DNA from: Hyposmocoma kahamanoa | Lineage: Eukaryota > Arthropoda > Insecta > Lepidoptera > Cosmopterigidae | Length of the DNA: 64,000 nt | Assembly: GCF_003589595.1 (NCBI RefSeq) | Contig: NW_020654422.1 | Location: forward strand, 4,944,313-5,008,312 | Direction: 5' to 3' | Part shown: piece after piece, positions 1 to 10,772 of the stretch | Layout: each line of letters begins with the position of its first letter | Position numbering within the stretch: position 1 is the stretch's first letter | Program-made: the position numbers and the translations under genes | Notes under the pieces: generated by a model | Database searches by the model: none | Seen by the model: only the letters and a program-made list of their open reading frames with translations | Told to the model about the DNA's origin: nothing

Positions 1-73
1 ATAATAACAGCGAAAGTCAAAAATAATAAAAGTACTCCCTTGCCAATACTAAAGTTGACGTTTTGACCACTAG

Positions 74-217
74 ATTATGGCCAACATACGCAAGTGCCCA
101 CAACAACATCGGTACTCTAGTCTCCGGGATGGATAACGCTGAACACCATTTTCTTCAAGCCATCAAGTACAATAAGTACCATGTCAATGCGCATTATAAT
201 CTTGGCAAGTTGTACAA
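74..217 (+). CDS. TPR gene, exon n-4 (partial gene)
   Basis: An acceptor TAG at 71-73 follows a weak pyrimidine stretch with a possible branch point near 47-53. The donor is GTAAGT at 218. The exon encodes one full TPR and half of the next. An in-frame TAA at 27-29 shows the exon cannot extend far left. AAG at 52-54 is an alternative but weaker acceptor in a compatible frame. Confidence 0.7.
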
Positions 218-3200
218 GTAAGTATTTTTAGTCATTTCCAGTGCTCGGACTTTTTTTAACGTACACACACATAAGGGACACCCTGTGTCGCGGGTGCCGT
301 GGACACAAACATAGACAACCACAAATTACACCCAAACTCACGAGATAAATAAATGTAGGCCATACAAATATTTCTCCCGGCTCGGGAATAGAACCCGAGA
401 CCTCTTGCGTGGCAGTCCAGCATGATAACCGTTCCGCCAAGGAGGCAGTTAATAGTAAATTGAGTTAAGTTATCTAAATTTTGGACGTTTTCTTAGTATG
501 GACATACTCATTTCGTGATATGACCAAAAAAAATTTCCGGGATTCATATTGTAACAACGCATACGAACTTAGGCCACGAATAAAATTAATACAGGCATAT
601 TCAGTTTTATTTATATATATGGATTCATTATAATAATTACAATATATAATACATACGGACTTACTAACGTAATTGTTCTCTCAAAGAAGAAATCACATTG
701 TCAAACAATAGAAACCGCCAATATTTGGCAACGGCAATGGTTTCTATTGTTTGTCTTGTTTTATTTTCGTTCTGTGTGAAAGAGACCGTAGTTACTTCTT
801 TCTACAGCGAAATGTGCGTGCAATGCGCTCTTGTAAAGTTTTTTACTGGACAGGTACACCTCTATAAACACAATTATAATATTATTTTTTGAAACAATTA
901 TTTGTAGCAAATCTCATTAAATAATACGCATATTCAAATATAATCAGTTTCGAGAAGTTCTGGAATTTGTAGAAGGAGAATGTCCAGATTATTATTTACG
1001 TTACTGAAATTTTAGGTAAATTTAACTCCCACAATTTCGATCTCGAGTCATTTCTCATGTTGCAAAGACAGGAGATACTAAAAAATATTTAAGCAACACG
1101 TATGTATAGAATAATGAATATTGCAAACACATCGGAGCCCTCTAAGGTGGTGGCTTATAATAAGTGCTTAGCTTTTGGGCAAATTTCGCATTGAGTTACA
1201 ACCTATTTGACTGGCTGTAGCACACACAATCTTGTTTATTTAATTTCTTGTTGTTTGTTTTTATTCCTTTAATTGTGATTTCTGTGTTTCTATATTGTAA
1301 ACGTTTTATCTATCTATATATCTATGCACATCGCTTTTAAAATGAGCGCTTCGTCCGCGAACTAATTAAAAGAACTTCTTTGCTTCTTCTTGCTTGCTTC
1401 TCTTTTTTTCTTCTTTCTTTTTCTTTCTTCTTATTTGTTTTTCAAAAGTAAAACAAACAAGAATCAATACAAAAAAACGACTCATCCGGAGAACAGAGTC
1501 CGATGTGATTATATAGCGAAAAGAGAATAAGTACGTTACGAGAATAATTTCGGTATTCAAACTAAGGCCTATGTAAAGGAGTTTTGAATATTTGAATATT
1601 ATTTCGTTTCGGAAATATGAAATCCAACAAAAGTCGATCTGACATCCACAGCGAAGAAGAACGAACAAAATGTGCTATGTCCTGAGAACAAATAGTCTTG
1701 CACTTAGATCTTTGTTCTACGGATGAGTCGAAAAATATTTATAATCACGTGAAAACAATACATGAGTAGGTCCTATTTTCATAGTACTAACTTTAACTAA
1801 AGGCTTTTTTTGCCAGAAAAAGTGGTCGAGCAACTCAAGCAATATCGATGCTGGAGAAATGCATTTGGCTGCAGCCACGATTTGTGCAAGCGCTGGTGGA
1901 ACTTCTTACCCTGACTCCAGACTGTCAGAAGCAACCACTTTTAAGGAAACTTTTGGAGCTAGAGCCGCTGAATTGGGAGCATTATGTGCTTTATGGGAAC
2001 TGGTTCAGAGAGAAAGGTTAGTACAAGAAACTTAAATGAATAAAGGATTAATATCCGTGTAACAATCTTCCAGCAATGTAATGTTATTGTAGGGTTTTAT
2101 ATTTAATGCTTCTACGAAAAGCAATGTCATGAATAATTTTTTGTTTCTTTGTTTTTAAATAATAGTTTCCTTTCGTCCCATAGTACAGGACCAACATGGA
2201 ACATTAAATGAAACAAGCTAATTAGAATACGTTTCTATTATTTTTAGGGTTACACAGTCCAGCATCTAATTTGTACCTAGAAGCAATACGACTGAGTTTC
2301 AGAACACGAACCGTTGCGCGCCCCGTACGGTCAGACTTGATTGCCTTAAGATCACTGGCGTTAATGTATCGCTCATTGGGTCAAAGATCACGTACTTTAC
2401 AACTGCTAACGAGGTAAGTGGCGTTAAGTGCGCAAAGAGGCGAAGAATGTGGTTGTTGCAACACAATATTTCTCCGATTATTTTACGTACGTACCTATCG
2501 ACACAAGTTCTTTGAAATTGGAACTGTCCACCAGGCTTTGACTTTAATTGTATTTGATTATAGCAATGAAAAACTTATGTGAAATCATGTAGTATTGAAG
2601 TTCGTTCTGAATTGTCTGTAGCAATAAGAGTATCGACACATAACAAGAGATCCGTAATTGCAAAAATGTTGTCACAACGAATGCTTGCAATATTATTGCT
2701 CAAACATAAAGCGCATCTGTTGCTTTCATCCTATAAACTTTGATGACAACGACTTCCTAGGAATAAAGAGCAATCTCCACTACATTGGAGATAGAAATTT
2801 TACATTTACAGCATACTATAAAGTTAAGAAATAAAAACCTAATCAAATTGTAAAGGAACACAGGAAAAGCAAAGTTACGATATTATTTTATTGTTTTATA
2901 TCTTTTTATGTTTTTAATCAGAGGTACATCGTATTGTGATCATTAAAGTATGCCGCAAAATTGAAGATATTGTATTTATGTACTCATATTTTACTTACTT
3001 ATTAAACATGACAATATTACTTTAGTTATTGTCAATTTCTACGAGAATGTTATTACAGATGGCACACTTGGCGACGTGGTTGGCCAAGCGCTGCTGCCAC
3101 TCATCTCTATTTACGAGACTGGAGACTTAAGATGGAGTTAGAGGGACGAATCCAGATTTACTCGAAGGCTGTTAATCCTACAGTGAGTATTGAATAAGTT

Positions 3201-3609
3201 ATGAAGAATTTTGAAGAAGATAAGCTAACCTACATATTTAAAAATATATAAAAATTATGCTTTCTAATTATTTTGTTCACAGAAATCAACAAGATGCTTC
3301 GATCACTCACAACTAGCTGTAAAAAGTAAAGAAGAAAAAAAATCTAATAAAGAATCTATTAAAACAGAACAATTTGTGAAAAGTGTAACGAAAGACAATG
3401 TTAAAAGTGATAGTTGCTGTAAATCTTGTGGGACCAAGAAAAGGATATCAATATCATCACAGATTAAAACTACTCATAATAAATCGGAAATAGGGCTGAA
3501 AGAAAAGAAATGTACATTGCATAGGAAAGACAAGAATGATAAGAATGCTAATGTTATACCGAGTATTGGAGCTCCGCTGGCTGAACACATTCTTATGAAA
3601 ACGTACTAG
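74..3609 (+). CDS. 3' end of a TPR-repeat gene, probable TMTC-family O-mannosyltransferase (five exons)
   Basis: Last five exons of a gene entering from the left edge: 74-217, 1817-2016, 2248-2413, 3059-3182, 3283-3609. Every complete intron starts GT and ends AG, and codon phase closes at each junction (144, 200, 166, 124 and 327 nt), giving about 319 codons to a TAG. The first two exons encode TPR helices (YASAHNNIGTLV; NAHYNLGKLYKKSGR; AISMLEKCIWLQP). Next comes a helical stretch with LEPLNWEHYVLYGNWF, then an arginine-rich part (WHTWRRGWP), then a lysine-rich tail with SCCKSCGTKKR ending EHILMKTY. C-terminal TPRs of this style fit TMTC proteins, ER-membrane enzymes that O-mannosylate cadherin domains; their membrane part would lie outside the window. 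The family call is from motif style only; another TPR protein is possible and the TMTC subtype is unknown. The exon structure itself is secure. Confidence 0.75.
259..451 (-). mobile_element. SINE family A copy, in an intron of the TPR gene
   Basis: tRNA-headed SINE of about 195 bp, reverse-oriented in the first visible intron. The head (right end) has a tRNA-like outline with an altered box B. The body is shared with the copies at 8769, 35199, 49329, 54198 and 56718: the element continues into tatttgtatggcctaca and a segment containing gtccatggcacccgc. Pol III would have driven the parent element; this copy has scattered substitutions. Confidence 0.8.
702..753. repeat. 15 bp perfect inverted repeat in intron
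   Basis: Arms at 702-716 (caaacaatagaaacc) and 739-753 are exact reverse complements with a 22 nt spacer. It is in the first visible intron of the TPR gene. Not linked to a known element here. Confidence 0.7.
1817..2016 (+). CDS. TPR gene, exon n-3
   Basis: The acceptor is ttttttgccag and the donor is gttagt. The exon completes the second TPR (AISMLEKCIWLQPRF) and continues into the segment with LTPDCQKQPLLRK and the aromatic motif NWEHYVLYGNWF. Phase is 2 at entry and 1 at exit, matching both neighbours. Confidence 0.8.
2248..2413 (+). CDS. TPR gene, exon n-2
   Basis: The acceptor is atttttag and the donor is gtaagt. It encodes an alanine- and leucine-rich helical stretch, SNLYLEAIRLSFRTR and ALRSLALMYRSLG, consistent with further degenerate TPR helices. 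The frame is open throughout. Confidence 0.8.
3059..3182 (+). CDS. TPR gene, exon n-1
   Basis: The acceptor is tattacag and the donor is gtgagt. It encodes WHTWRRGWPSAAATHLYL and then RLKMELEGRIQIYSKAV, a last helix pair. 124 nt carries phase 2 to phase 0. Confidence 0.8.
3283..3609 (+). CDS. TPR gene, terminal exon
   Basis: The acceptor is ttttgttcacag; the exon ends at TAG 3607-3609. It encodes a low-complexity basic tail: lysine-rich, with a CCKSC cluster, no TPR and no membrane segment. Tails of this type evolve fast, so similarity searches may only detect the upstream exons. Confidence 0.8.
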   Translation, partial: KSTRCFDHSQLAVKSKEEKKSNKESIKTEQFVKSVTKDNVKSDSCCKSCGTKKRISISSQIKTTHNKSEIGLKEKKCTLHRKDKNDKNANVIPSIGAPLAEHILMKTY

Positions 3610-4065
3610 TGTGTTTAAGTGCTTCCGTTTGCCGAGATAGCGTAGAAAAAACTTGAAAACTTCACATGGGTTTGTCTTCTCCTAACATAAATATGAATTT
3701 AATTAAAAGGATATCAAATTTTTTCACTAACGACTAGTGAATGTTTTAATGTTTTAATCTAAAATTATTAAAATGAACTCAAGTCCTAACGAAGGAGATA
3801 TTAACTTTTACCAGAAAATCATTCACAGACTTTCTGTTACTGAGAAACATCTATATTATTATTATTCAACCCGCTCATGTGACACGACATTATGTGAATA
3901 TTTTCTATGTTACCTTGTCAAGGTTGCAGGTGTGATACAGTATGAAACGTGGAAAACTTCATGCTTGTGATGGTCAGATTCTAATTTGTATGAATGACAT
4001 TAGTCATAACGCTGACAATATCGCAAGTTTATTGTAATTTAAATAAATAAGTTATGCAAGTATCG
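3610..4065 (+). other. 3' UTR of the TPR gene
   Basis: AT-rich sequence after the stop, with no splice pattern or repeat, ending shortly after the poly(A) signal at 4042. The 65-codon ORF inside it (3773-3970) has no recognisable content and is probably chance. Confidence 0.55.
4042..4047 (+). terminator. Poly(A) signal AATAAA
   Basis: AATAAA lies within aaataaataag, 433 nt after the TAG. It is the first strong signal downstream of the terminal exon. A second AATAAA near 4096 could be an alternative site. Confidence 0.5.
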
Positions 4066-4069
4066 TGTT

Positions 4070-6305
4070 TAGAAATCTCATTTTGGGGGTTTACAATAAA
4101 CAAAAGAAACAGTTCTTTGGTAAATGATGGTTCTAGGGAACCACGCTAATTTGTTTGAACAATGTTCAGAAAGACACGCAAATTGATTTGAACTTTACGT
4201 ACAATTTGACATCGTTAAAACATAATATGTTTAATTGCATGGAAACCCATCCAAAAGATGAGTGACGGACGCCAGATGGTTCATCAGAGAGAAAGCGATA
4301 TAAGGCATTAAAGTAGACCTATGTCCAACCATGGAAGGATGTATATACATCCAATCATACAATGATATTATTACCTTTTTTATTTCAATTCGTTAAATTA
4401 TTAAAATTTTTATAGTAATAATTGATAGTCTATAGCTTAACGCAAAAAGTTAAAGATTTTGTGTCACTTCTTGTTGTATCATCGATAGCATAAAATGTGA
4501 TGCTTTCCATCGTAGTGAAAGAATTTGCCAATCGGCATAAGATACTCGCTGATTGCTGCCCAGGATGCACTAGACGTACAAGAAAGGAATATGATATCGT
4601 ACGGGGAGGTTCCTTTCGTGTACTCTACTGTTTTTGTCACTAAAATGGATGGCCTGTTCATTATTTTTGAAATAACTAATTTTTGAATTCTTCAAGTTCC
4701 CTTGAAATTTCTAAGCACGATAACATTAGATAGTCAACTAATATACGATTTGTAGAAAGAAGATTATATTTTTGTCAAAAGTTAGGATGGTTTTGAAGCA
4801 CAATGTTTTTACGCTAGACCTAGAAATGTGCCATTTTAGATGTATGAAGCTTGGCCTTAAACAGTAACAAGTGCTTGATTGTGAATGAAAGAAGGTTTTA
4901 TATGACATGAATTCATTTCTAGTCATAATTTCTATAAACCACGTGTATTCTTTAGGTTTCTTACAAACAGTAAGAGTTTTCAAATTCTCTACAATTCTTT
5001 TATTTTTCTATAAATTTCTTCAGTAATTGTTATCTTAATGTTGTTTCTCTTGATCATTTAAAATTTCTTTTAAAGTTCCTATTTTCAATGTCTAGTTTTT
5101 CCTTTCTACAATATATTCTAAGGATGAAACTCTGTAACTTTTGTATATTATTAATTGTCACATTTTTCATATTCATTGTTATTAAAATATACATCATTTA
5201 ACCAAAATCTCATGTCGACTACCATAACAATAAGTTGTATATAATATTTTTAAAGAATAGACATAAAGGCACATAAAAATGCTTTGAATGTACTGAGAAA
5301 TAAAAGATTGGAGTACTCCGTGTATTTTCTTTCGCCCTCTCGTTATATTTCATATTATATTTACAGAACAAATTAAATCTGCACCACTCTTGAATTATTT
5401 CAGAAATCCCAAAATAGCAAATTATACATTGTTACATTTATCGCCAAAACTCTCATATAACATTATCTTAATTGTGCATACACTAAAGAATCTTTCATTG
5501 AAAATTGAATATAGCACCTGAAAATGGTACCAAAACTTTTCCAATTTTACGGCGGGCCACATAATTGTTCTTGACCCCAGACGTAATCCAAAGTAATAAA
5601 GAAGTGGTCATAGTAGGTACCCAATTTTAAAGTTACGCATCGAATCAAACCCCTGCTTTCTAAGACACCCAGAGAGCAAAGGTAAGGTATCGGTATAGGT
5701 AAGGATCTTCATCGGATAAGATATCAGCTGCCAAACAAAACGTATTTTGGGCTGAATGGGCTATTTTTATAGAAAATTTAAAAATGTTTTTATTAATACA
5801 ACATTCCTGTCAAAAAAATGTCCTTCGGTAGTATGAGTGGTTCCAAGAAAGTTTACTTCACACTTATTTGCCACTTTGCATTGACGCACATTCTTGCCAG
5901 TTCTAAAAATAAGATAACTGCTATATATAAATATATATTTTGAACTATTTCAAGCTGGAAACTATAAGAAAGAAACATAGACGGGTGGGCTACAACAAAT
6001 GTAATTTCTGAAGGCTAGCAGGCTGCGCGTAGCGAGTTGTATCACATAATAATATCACGTAATATAATATCTATACAGCCTACTTTATACGAAACTGATA
6101 CCAGGCTATTGTATTTTAAATGAATCGTTTTTCTTTTATACCGTTTTTTCGTATGATTTACTTACCTTTAGACGCAACTGTAGACGATATAATCAAAGCA
6201 TTAGAGATACCTGTAATAAACATAAGATCCTAAGTTACTATGATTGTACCGAATAGTAATTTACTATTGAATCTGAAGTACGCCAATACTACTGTAGCCT
6301 AGCCA
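4070..6305. other. AT-rich intergenic stretch, nothing recognised
   Basis: No splice-bounded ORF, tRNA fold or shared repeat seen. Short ORFs at 4479-4661 and 4738-4983 have AT-driven composition and no motif. Confidence 0.5.
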
Positions 6306-6309
6306 TAAC

Positions 6310-6365
6310 CCCGCAATAGGGAAACCTTGTACTGTGGGTGCCATGGACACACACATAGACAACCT
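6310..6365 (-). mobile_element. SINE family A fragment (3' part only)
   Basis: Carries gtgccatggacacacac and the preceding tail of family A, without the tRNA head. It abuts the LINE remnant at 6364 onward. Confidence 0.6.
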
Positions 6366-7010
6366 AAACAAAGACAAAAAAACAACAAATTACACTAAAA
6401 CTCACTATTATTATTATTGCATGAGATATTAAATAAAAGAGGAAAAGTTTTTTTAATATATCATGGACACACGCTATGTTAAGCGACGATGTGACCGACG
6501 ACAGGACGCGTTTGCCTAAAATATGCCTATTCACGCCAGCTTTGAAGAGCCCCAAATTGTACTTTTCGGGAAACACAGATGTCGGTAGAGTATTCCATTC
6601 CTTTGCCGTACGCATCAGAAAGGAGGAAGCAAAGCACTTAGTGCGAATAGGTGGTATATCAACTACACAAGTATGGAGTGTTCCGGACCTTCTAGTCGAC
6701 CGAAAGTGGAACGACGAGGGTGGAACTAAATTGAAAAGTTCCTGCGCACACTCCTCGAAAACCGACAAGCAGGCTACTTTTCTGCGATGATCGAGATTTT
6801 CTAACTTCGACTCCACAAGAGAATTGTTGTTAATAAATCTCTTTGCTTTTCGCTCCACCGAGTCCAAGGCAGCTAACTGGTAATGGGCAGAGCCATCCCA
6901 AAGGGGGGCAACATTACTCCATATACGATCGAACTTGTGCTTTATACAGATTTAAAAGCAGTTCATGTGTGAAGTACCGCCTGACCTTATGCCTAGTTTT
7001 TTGACAGCAG
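6364..7010 (-). mobile_element. Non-LTR retrotransposon (LINE) 3' remnant
   Basis: The minus strand encodes the C-terminal tail typical of insect LINE reverse transcriptases: DSVERKAKRFINNN, then LDHRRKVACLSVF, then RTKCFASSFLMRTAKEW, NTLPTSVFP and FKAGVNRHILGKR. The 6364-6867 frame is open for 167 codons, while the part upstream (6868-7010, with IWSNVAPLWDGSAHYQ) contains stops. The catalytic RT core is absent, so this is a 5'-truncated dead copy. The same tail occurs at 38180. Confidence 0.75.
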
Positions 7011-7159
7011 TTTTTGCCAAGCACTCAAGTTAGGCCCAAAATAGCCTATATAACTGCGGTATATATTGTTCATTATATGTTATACGAGCCCTATATCCCA
7101 CCTACGGTGGGGTCGAGCTTGGCCTGCGTCACGTGGTTGGGCTTAGATTACGGGGTGTG

Positions 7160-7360
7160 CTTATGCTCTTCGGTGGCACAGCGGTTAGTGCTATGGGCGC
7201 TTGGTGAAGAGGTTCCGGGTTCAACTCCCGATTTGGGCCAATTTAGGAAACTAACATTTCGAAATTGATTCTGGTCTGTGTATTCTGAGTATTGCCCTCG
7301 GAGATATCGTTACTGTGGTTACTCATAGTACAAGATATTCCCTAACTTGAGAAAAGAAAT
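7160..7360 (+). mobile_element. SINE family C copy
   Basis: The tRNA-like head at 7168-7240 has a box A-like ggtggcacagcgg and a box B-like gggttcaactcccg. It is followed by a body (aaattgattctggtct) also found at 30050-30262 and 59463-59700. Divergence between copies is high, so the family is old. Confidence 0.65.
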
Positions 7361-7865
7361 TTGGTGTGATTGTCTGGTATTATTTCTCTAAATACGTAAC
7401 CTAAATACTTCTCTTTAGTATAGCTACCAAGAAAAAAGAATCTAAGAGAGAGACGGTTAAGATACAACAACGCTATAAATATGTCATTTCCACTACATCG
7501 AGAAGTGTTCCTTACATTTTGAACAATTGTGAGATCTTGTACTCGTAATAGAGCCTCCGCTTACTACCTAGGTGGCGTATGGACACTAGACGTCGGCATA
7601 CGGCCTCGGCACTTAGGACTTTGTTTTAAAAAATTAACATGGCTATCATGCGCAAAAAAAGCGCATCAATATTATACAGAGTGCGTGGCAGCAGCCACAG
7701 CGTGCTGAGGGAGATGGCTGACAGTGGGGACTGTCCACTGATCGGCCACTTGCTGAGAAGGACGAGGTCACTTTTAGAAATAAAATACTAACATACTCAC
7801 TAAGTTTGTACTAACAATTTATGGATCACGGTTGTCTGAAATAAATACTTTTTATTTTATTTTTA
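7361..7865. other. Intergenic, nothing recognised
   Basis: AT-rich with a slightly GC-richer patch near 7550-7770. No feature assigned. Confidence 0.4.
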
Positions 7866-8560
7866 TTTTATACTGGCGGCCATGTTGAAAAATGGCAAAA
7901 AGTAAATTTTGACCGGAAATTGTTATTAAAAACTCATAAAGAACCTCACATACCGATTTTCAGTCGAATTACAGCAAATTTTTATCTGCCACCAAAAAGT
8001 TTCTATGGCAGCCCAATTGAAAAATGGCGAAAAATAAGTTTGGATCATAAATTATTAGTTATTAGAGTCTGTATGGGTGTTTACCCATACAGACTCCGAC
8101 ACGCCGATTTTCAGTCGAATTAGAGTAATTTTTTATCTGCGGTCAAAAAACGCTCGTATTGCGGCCATATTGAAAAATGGCGAAAAACTAATGTTGATCA
8201 CAAATTATTATCAAGTTCTCCTAGAGACTCCCCCATGCCAATTTTCAAAGGAATCAGACCATTTTTTTTATACCGCCAACGAACGTTTGTAAGGTGGCCT
8301 GATATTTGAAAATGGCGAAAAACCCAATTTCGAGCACAAATTATTATCGATACTTCTAGAGGCCTTCTCATGCCAATGTTAAGCCGAAACAGAGCAAGTC
8401 CCTTTCGGCACCTATTTTTAACGAAAAAAAACGCTAATGTGGCAATCATATTAAATAATGGCGAAAAATTACTTTTGAACGCAAATTATGATTAAGGACT
8501 GCTAAAGATCCCCGCATGCCAATTTTCAGCCGGATCGAAGCAAGTTTAAAGAGTAGCTTT
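7866..8560 (+). repeat. Tandem satellite-like array, about 142 bp unit, five copies
   Basis: The anchor gaaaaatggcgaaaaa and variants recurs near 7875, 8012, 8163, 8297 and 8443, spaced 137, 151, 134 and 146 bp. Each unit also carries atgccaattttcag-like and tttttatctgcc-like segments in the same order. Units have diverged by substitution and small indels. Overlapping ORFs in it are by-products of the repeat. Confidence 0.75.
8065..8096. repeat. 14 bp perfect hairpin inside the tandem array
   Basis: Arms gagtctgtatgggt (8065-8078) and acccatacagactc (8083-8096) with a 4 nt loop. It is found only in the unit that starts near 8012. Confidence 0.75.
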
Positions 8561-8768
8561 ATATACATATATATATCAGTCTATGGTGAGCAGGGTATAT
8601 TTCTCCCAGGTATTGTAAATAAAAAGATCCAAGTAACAATTACGATGGTGTAATGTCCAGCACAAAGGCACAATGGACAAAAACATGAGCACAAGCACTG
8701 GCACGGATACGCTATGGCGTAGGGAAAACAGTTTGCGAAACGTCAGAAACGTCGTAACGTTTTATTTT

Positions 8769-8975
8769 AACTGCCTCCGTAGCCAAACGGTTACCTGGCC
8801 GGACTGCCATGCATAGGTCCCAGGTTCGAGTCCCGGGCCGGGAGAAATATTTGTATGGCCTACATTTATTTCTCTCGTGAGGTTGGGTGTAATTTCTGGT
8901 GGTCTATGTATGTGTCCATGGCACCCGCGACACAGGGTTTCCCTAGTACGAGGCTATGTTGAGTGTGTACGTTAT
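8769..8975 (+). mobile_element. SINE family A copy, near full length
   Basis: The head at 8771-8845 has box A-like tagccaaacgg and box B-like ggttcgagtcc. The body includes tatttgtatggcctaca and gtccatggcacccgcg and the end is gttgagtgtgtacgtt. It is the reference copy used here for family A. Confidence 0.85.
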
Positions 8976-8979
8976 TATT

Positions 8980-9130
8980 ATTTATCGTTGGACGACCGTC
9001 GCGTCTAGGCTGTTCCCATATCACGACTATCTGTCGTGACTGTGTCGTGGACTTTTTTATCGTTGAACGACAGTTGTGCCTAGCTGTTCCTACTGTCCTT
9101 TCCTACTGTCCTTTCCTACTGTCCTACTGT
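8980..9130 (+). repeat. Interspersed repeat with internal near-duplicate, shared with 36840-36925
   Basis: A core of about 80 bp (tcgttggacgacc, gcgtctagg, tcccatatcacgac, tgtcgtgact) matches the reverse complement of 36840-36925. A second weaker copy of the start of the unit follows at about 9060. The end at 9095-9130 is a short tandem repeat of a cctttcctactgt unit. Probably a MITE-type element; its termini are not resolved. Confidence 0.55.
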
Positions 9131-9539
9131 TCCTTGTGTTACTACACAATTTTAATAGTAATCGACATGAAGTTCTGCAAGAAGGAAAATAAGATGATTT
9201 GTGATTTATGAGCACGTCTTCTCGTTTCTAGAATTGTAATGGGAGTTACGACGGATAGAATTAAAGTAATAATAGTGAAGGAAAGGGAATTGGACAACGA
9301 TTCAAAAATTATAGAAAATAAGTGGCCAGGCACCAGAAAAACGGATGGTAAAAAGATGACACTGCTATGCAATAAAAATGAGTAGGGCGGTAGCATCAAC
9401 CCAAGCGGCTTTTCTATTTCTATGCACTAAAAACGTTAATGAAGCTTCAGCAATGAAATACCTCCATTTATATAGACAAAAATGAATGGTGTACTTAGGC
9501 GATTATGACATTGATTATCACTTTACTTATCACCATGAT

Positions 9540-9680
9540 TATCACTGCACCGCGCCCCGCGACGGAGCGCGAGACGCGAAATCATGCGCGCAGTGGCGGA
9601 GACGCAGATCTGCGTGAATACGCGGTGTAATCTGCGCTGGGGCAGCGGTCTAGCGGCCCCGCGATACAAGCTTAAAGTAC
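9540..9680. other. GC-rich patch of unknown nature
   Basis: Strongly GC-rich and CpG-containing against an AT-rich background (gaccgcgcccc-like composition, cagcggtctagcggcc). The overlapping minus-strand ORF 9523-9840 shows no domain. It may be the edge of a MITE together with 10000-10165. Confidence 0.35.
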
Positions 9681-9999
9681 GTGTTTCGCAGTTGATCGCC
9701 GTAGTGATTGTATATGTAGACGAGATCCTTCTTTGACAAGAATGGTTAATAATACAGAACTCATTCAGGACGCTGCAGTAATACTGTATATTTGGTTTTT
9801 GTTTACTCAAACAAAAAGACACCGAAGATGTTGAATACATCCCTTTTTACGAACCAGTGGAAAATCTGAATTTCATTACAAAGATTTAAGAAAATATGAA
9901 GATAAATTTGGTCAATTTTCAATAGCAAATATAAATTTATTGACGTCGAGATCGATTTTAGAAAATTGAACATGTCCTTAAGCTTAAAAATCTGCGCGG

Positions 10000-10165
10000 T
10001 AGTGTGGAGCGCAGTATACGCCCCTAAAACGCGCGGTAAAAACGCGCGCGCCGTGCTAACAGTGTGTTCTACGGCGCATGTTTTCCATATGAGCAGAGGT
10101 ACTTCAGTACAACGTTAGAAAACGCTGCTCCGCGCTCCTTCGCTTGGCGCGGAGCAGTGTGATAT
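10000..10165. repeat. GC-rich patch with 11 bp hairpin, possible MITE
   Basis: Contains alternating aaaacgcgcgg and aaaacgcgcgcg runs. A perfect inverted repeat, ctgctccgcgc (10125-10135) with gcgcggagcag (10147-10157), lies near its right end. No target duplication could be assigned. Confidence 0.4.
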
Positions 10166-10511
10166 CCGCCTTACCTATGTATAATCAAAAATAAACCTTA
10201 TGAATTTATTATTACAGCGATTTGAACAACAATCAAACATTCAAATTTTCCCGAACATGTAACTAAACAAGATACAGTTGAAATGTGTAAAATCAGTTCC
10301 AGTGCTTCCAAACTTTGAACTAATTTAGTAGTATAGAAAATCCGAAAGCACCTGTCGAGTTCAGATACATAAGTAAAATAAATATTCTGCCCTATTTTCA
10401 TACTACGTAGATTTTAGGGAAATACTAGTTAGATTTTAAGGTAAGATTTTAAGTTAGATCGACAGGATACACATTTTTGGTACATACTATCTGTATACAA
10501 GTCAATCATTT

Positions 10512-10738
10512 AGTAGCAGCAGAGCTCCTTGTGAGAGTTCGTCCCGGGAAGTACTGCCACCTTACATATTTCTGAGGCCAAGCAGTAATGTCAGCATTAC
10601 TGTGTTCCGATTTTGAAGGGTAAGGGTGCTGGTGAAATTACAGGCGCATGGGATTTGTCAACTTGTCTCAGGGTGACGGGCGCAGTGGCAATTCTCCTCA
10701 GATCTTTGCGATTTAAAGCTCTGAGTGGCACCGCTATA

Positions 10739-10740
<2 letters not shown>
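10512..10740 (-). repeat. R repeat copy 1
   Basis: Reverse-oriented copy of the R repeat (about 0.3 kb when complete, roughly twelve copies in the window). Landmarks read on the forward strand of the family are ggcggcagaaataggtaagg near the 3' end and ggagctctactgct at the end. Its 5' end runs straight into a (TA)n tract at 10739-10770. The class of the family is unknown; it encodes nothing obvious. Confidence 0.75.

Positions 10741-10770
<30 letters not shown>
10739..10770. repeat. (TA)n microsatellite
   Basis: About 16 TA units at the truncated end of R copy 1. Confidence 0.9.

Positions 10771-10772
<2 letters not shown>

Noticed and set aside
6476..6790. 104-codon ORF on the plus strand
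   Set aside because: Shadow of the LINE tail encoded on the minus strand.
7866..8560. CRISPR-like array
   Set aside because: Units are about 142 bp and similar along their whole length, without short identical repeats and unique spacers; the surroundings are eukaryotic.
8771..8845. tRNA gene with good A and B boxes
   Set aside because: Embedded in a family of about 200 bp elements with a shared body; SINE A.
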